This document shows positions 5,538 to 6,865 of a stretch of 6,865 bases of DNA, in pieces. The notes under the pieces are model-generated. The model was not told where the DNA came from. It was given only the letters and a program-made list of their open reading frames with translations, and did no database searches. Both the position numbers and the translations under genes were made by a program. The stretch spans positions 1 to 6,865 of the forward strand of contig DJRC01000029.1 of the NCBI GenBank assembly GCA_002437735.1. Direction: 5' to 3'. Position 1 is the stretch's first letter, and each line of letters opens with the position of its first letter. The DNA comes from Oscillospiraceae bacterium UBA6370 (GTDB taxonomy: Bacteria; Bacillota; Clostridia; Oscillospirales; Oscillospiraceae).

Positions 5538-6116
5538 ATGCCGCATATCGTGCTGGCTTCCAAGTCGCCGCGCCGCCATGAGCTGCTGCGGCGCATGGGC
5601 ATCACCGATTTTTCCGTGGTCGTTTCCGATGTGGAGGAGACCTATCCCGAAGGGCTTGCGCCGCAGGAGATCGTCGCGCACATCGCGCGCCTGAAATCCG
5701 ACGCGGCGGCGCCGCTGGTCGGGCCGGAGGACATTCTCATCACGGCGGACACGATGGTGTTTTTAGAGAACGACCGGCTCGGCAAGCCGCGCGACGAGGC
5801 GGACGCGCTGCGGATGCTCACGGAGCTGGCGGGGAACCGTCACACGGTCTGCACGGGCGTGACGGTGCGTCAGGGCGGCAAGGCGGAAGCCTTTACGGTG
5901 TCGACGGACGTGTACTTCCGCCCCTGCACGGAGGAGGAGCTGCGCGCCTACATCGCCACCGGCGAGCCGATGGACAAGGCGGGCGCCTACGGCGTGCAGA
6001 GTCTGGGCGCGCTGCTCGTCGAGCGCATCGACGGCGACTTCTACAACGTCATGGGACTGCCGGTGGAGAAGCTGGGGCAATGCCTGACGAAGCACTTCGG
6101 CGTGCGCTTCTTCTAA
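5538..6116 (+). CDS. maf: Maf family nucleotide pyrophosphatase
   Basis: This 192-residue cytoplasmic enzyme belongs to the Maf/YhdE/YceF family, which hydrolyses nucleoside triphosphates such as dTTP, UTP or modified bases to the monophosphate and pyrophosphate. Family motifs are present in order: SKSPRR (8-13) for phosphate binding, ADTMV (70-74) with the likely catalytic D71, GKPRD (82-86), TGV (106-108), TGEPMDKAGAYG (141-152) and IDGDFYNVMGLP (164-175). The DKAGAYG and FYNVMGLP stretches fit the YhdE-type (dTTP/UTP) branch better than YceF, an inference from memory of those sequences. The length is usual for the family. AGAGGA at 5524-5529 gives proper spacing to the ATG. Its place just before mreC matches the common maf-mre arrangement in Firmicutes, where Maf has been tied to septum formation. 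Confidence 0.93.
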   Translation: MPHIVLASKSPRRHELLRRMGITDFSVVVSDVEETYPEGLAPQEIVAHIARLKSDAAAPLVGPEDILITADTMVFLENDRLGKPRDEADALRMLTELAGNRHTVCTGVTVRQGGKAEAFTVSTDVYFRPCTEEELRAYIATGEPMDKAGAYGVQSLGALLVERIDGDFYNVMGLPVEKLGQCLTKHFGVRFF

Positions 6117-6130
6117 AATAACGACCCCCG

Positions 6131-6138
6131 AGGGGAGG
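6131..6138 (+). promoter_or_regulatory. Ribosome binding site that sets the mreC TTG start
   Basis: AGGGGAGG lies 8 nt before the TTG at 6147. No ATG or GTG occurs in this frame between the maf stop (6114-6116) and the start of the conserved protein, so this site identifies the rare start codon. Confidence 0.7.
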
Positions 6139-6146
6139 GCTGCGCT

Positions 6147-6865
6147 TTGCGCGAATTTCTGGAAAAATACGGCCTGCGGCTGCTCATCATCACGACCGCC
6201 TGCGCGGTGCTCATCAGCGTGCTGAGCTTTGTGAGCGCGACGTCGGGCTTTCTGCAGAACGCGGTGGGCGTGCTGACCTATCCGTTCCGCTCGGCGGTCA
6301 CGGCGGTGGCGACGTGGGCGGAGGACAAGCAGCGCTATTATAAGGACTACTCTGACCTTATAGCGGAGAACGAGGCGCTGCGCGAGCGCGTGGCGGAGCT
6401 GGAGCGCGACGCGCGGCAGGCCGACGCCGACCGCGAGGAGAACGCCCTGCTGCGCGAGCTGCTGGAGCTGCGGGAGCAGCGGCGCGATCTGGTGTTCGAG
6501 TCTGCGGCGGTCATCGACCGCGAGAGCACGAACTGGACGAGCGCGCTGACGCTCAACCGCGGCACGGCGCACGGCGTGGAGAAAAACGACTGCGTGGTGT
6601 CCGCCGAGGGCGACCTGGTGGGCGTGGTGTCCGCGGTGGGCTACAACTGGTGCACGGTGCTGACGGTGATCGACACCGACACGGAGCTGGGTGCGCGGGT
6701 GTTCCGCACGCAGGAGGTCGCGGTCGCGGAGGGCGATCTGGCGCTGATGGGCGAGGGAAAGCTCAAGCTGAGCTACCTGTCCGCCGACGCGCAGCTGCTC
6801 TCGGGAGATGTGGTGACGACCTCGGGCCTCGGCGGATTCTACCCGGGCGGACTGGTCATCGGGAC
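6147..6865 (+). CDS. mreC: Rod shape-determining protein MreC (C-terminus beyond window)
   Basis: The 239 visible residues are the N-terminal and central parts of MreC, the membrane-anchored scaffold that links MreB, MreD and the elongation peptidoglycan synthases on the outer face of the membrane. A short cytoplasmic start (MREFLEKYGLR) is followed by one membrane segment at about 12-31. A charged, heptad-like coiled coil spans about 60-112. The beta-rich MreC domain then begins at AAVIDRESTNW (120-130), with LNRGTAHGV (136-144), GDLVGVVSAVG (155-165) and TSGLGGFYPGG (225-235), all family hallmarks. The reading frame continues past the window edge; the usual length of about 280 suggests that some 40 residues are missing. 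The start is TTG, supported by a good ribosome binding site and by the absence of ATG or GTG alternatives. The gap to maf is 30 bp, so the two are probably cotranscribed, with mreD expected next. Confidence 0.93.
   Translation, partial: MREFLEKYGLRLLIITTACAVLISVLSFVSATSGFLQNAVGVLTYPFRSAVTAVATWAEDKQRYYKDYSDLIAENEALRERVAELERDARQADADREENALLRELLELREQRRDLVFESAAVIDRESTNWTSALTLNRGTAHGVEKNDCVVSAEGDLVGVVSAVGYNWCTVLTVIDTDTELGARVFRTQEVAVAEGDLALMGEGKLKLSYLSADAQLLSGDVVTTSGLGGFYPGGLVIG

Noticed and set aside
5763..6572. Open frame of 269 codons on the minus strand
   Set aside because: It is antisense to maf and mreC, with an Arg/His/Gln/Ala-rich composition and no motifs.

Overview
The window looks like a chromosomal piece from a GC-rich Gram-positive Clostridia-type bacterium, most likely an Oscillospiraceae-like gut Firmicute. 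The grounds are strong purine-rich Shine-Dalgarno sites, a ZapA / long U32 protein / Maf / MreC gene order, and a cytoplasmic neopullulanase-like GH13 enzyme. This is inference from gene content; no species can be named.

Layout. Positions 22-1887 (minus strand) encode a complete 621-residue GH13 alpha-glucan hydrolase. Positions 1899-2940 form a roughly 1 kb, visibly less GC-rich island. It holds a divergent pair, a 73-residue Xre-family repressor (minus) and an unrecognised 70-residue protein (plus). They are separated by 90 bp carrying two abutting palindromes and a candidate promoter. Each gene of the pair runs into a copy of the same 230-250 nt non-coding element (1899-2125 minus, 2689-2940 plus), so the island is framed by imperfect inverted repeats. 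Each element contains matching stem-loops whose bases differ between copies but still pair. From 2981 rightwards runs a plus-strand housekeeping cluster: zapA (3043-3357), a U32 family protein of the RlhA-like type (3357-5471), maf (5538-6116) and the start of mreC (6147 to the window end).

How the genes relate. ZapA supports the FtsZ ring, Maf hydrolyses non-canonical or pyrimidine nucleotides and is often found beside mre genes, and MreC scaffolds the elongation machinery. The right half is therefore a division and cell-shape cluster with an RNA-modification-type U32 protein translationally coupled to zapA. A nearly identical promoter-like motif (20 of 23 bases) precedes both zapA and maf. 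The GH13 gene is unrelated in function and divergent from the cluster, and it takes its immediate upstream sequence from the repeat element.

The part most worth following up is the 1899-2940 island: a repressor and small-protein pair with tandem operators, bracketed by inverted copies of a structured repeat. Whether it is a mobile cassette, two independent repeat insertions, or a pair of structured RNA leaders cannot be settled from one window.
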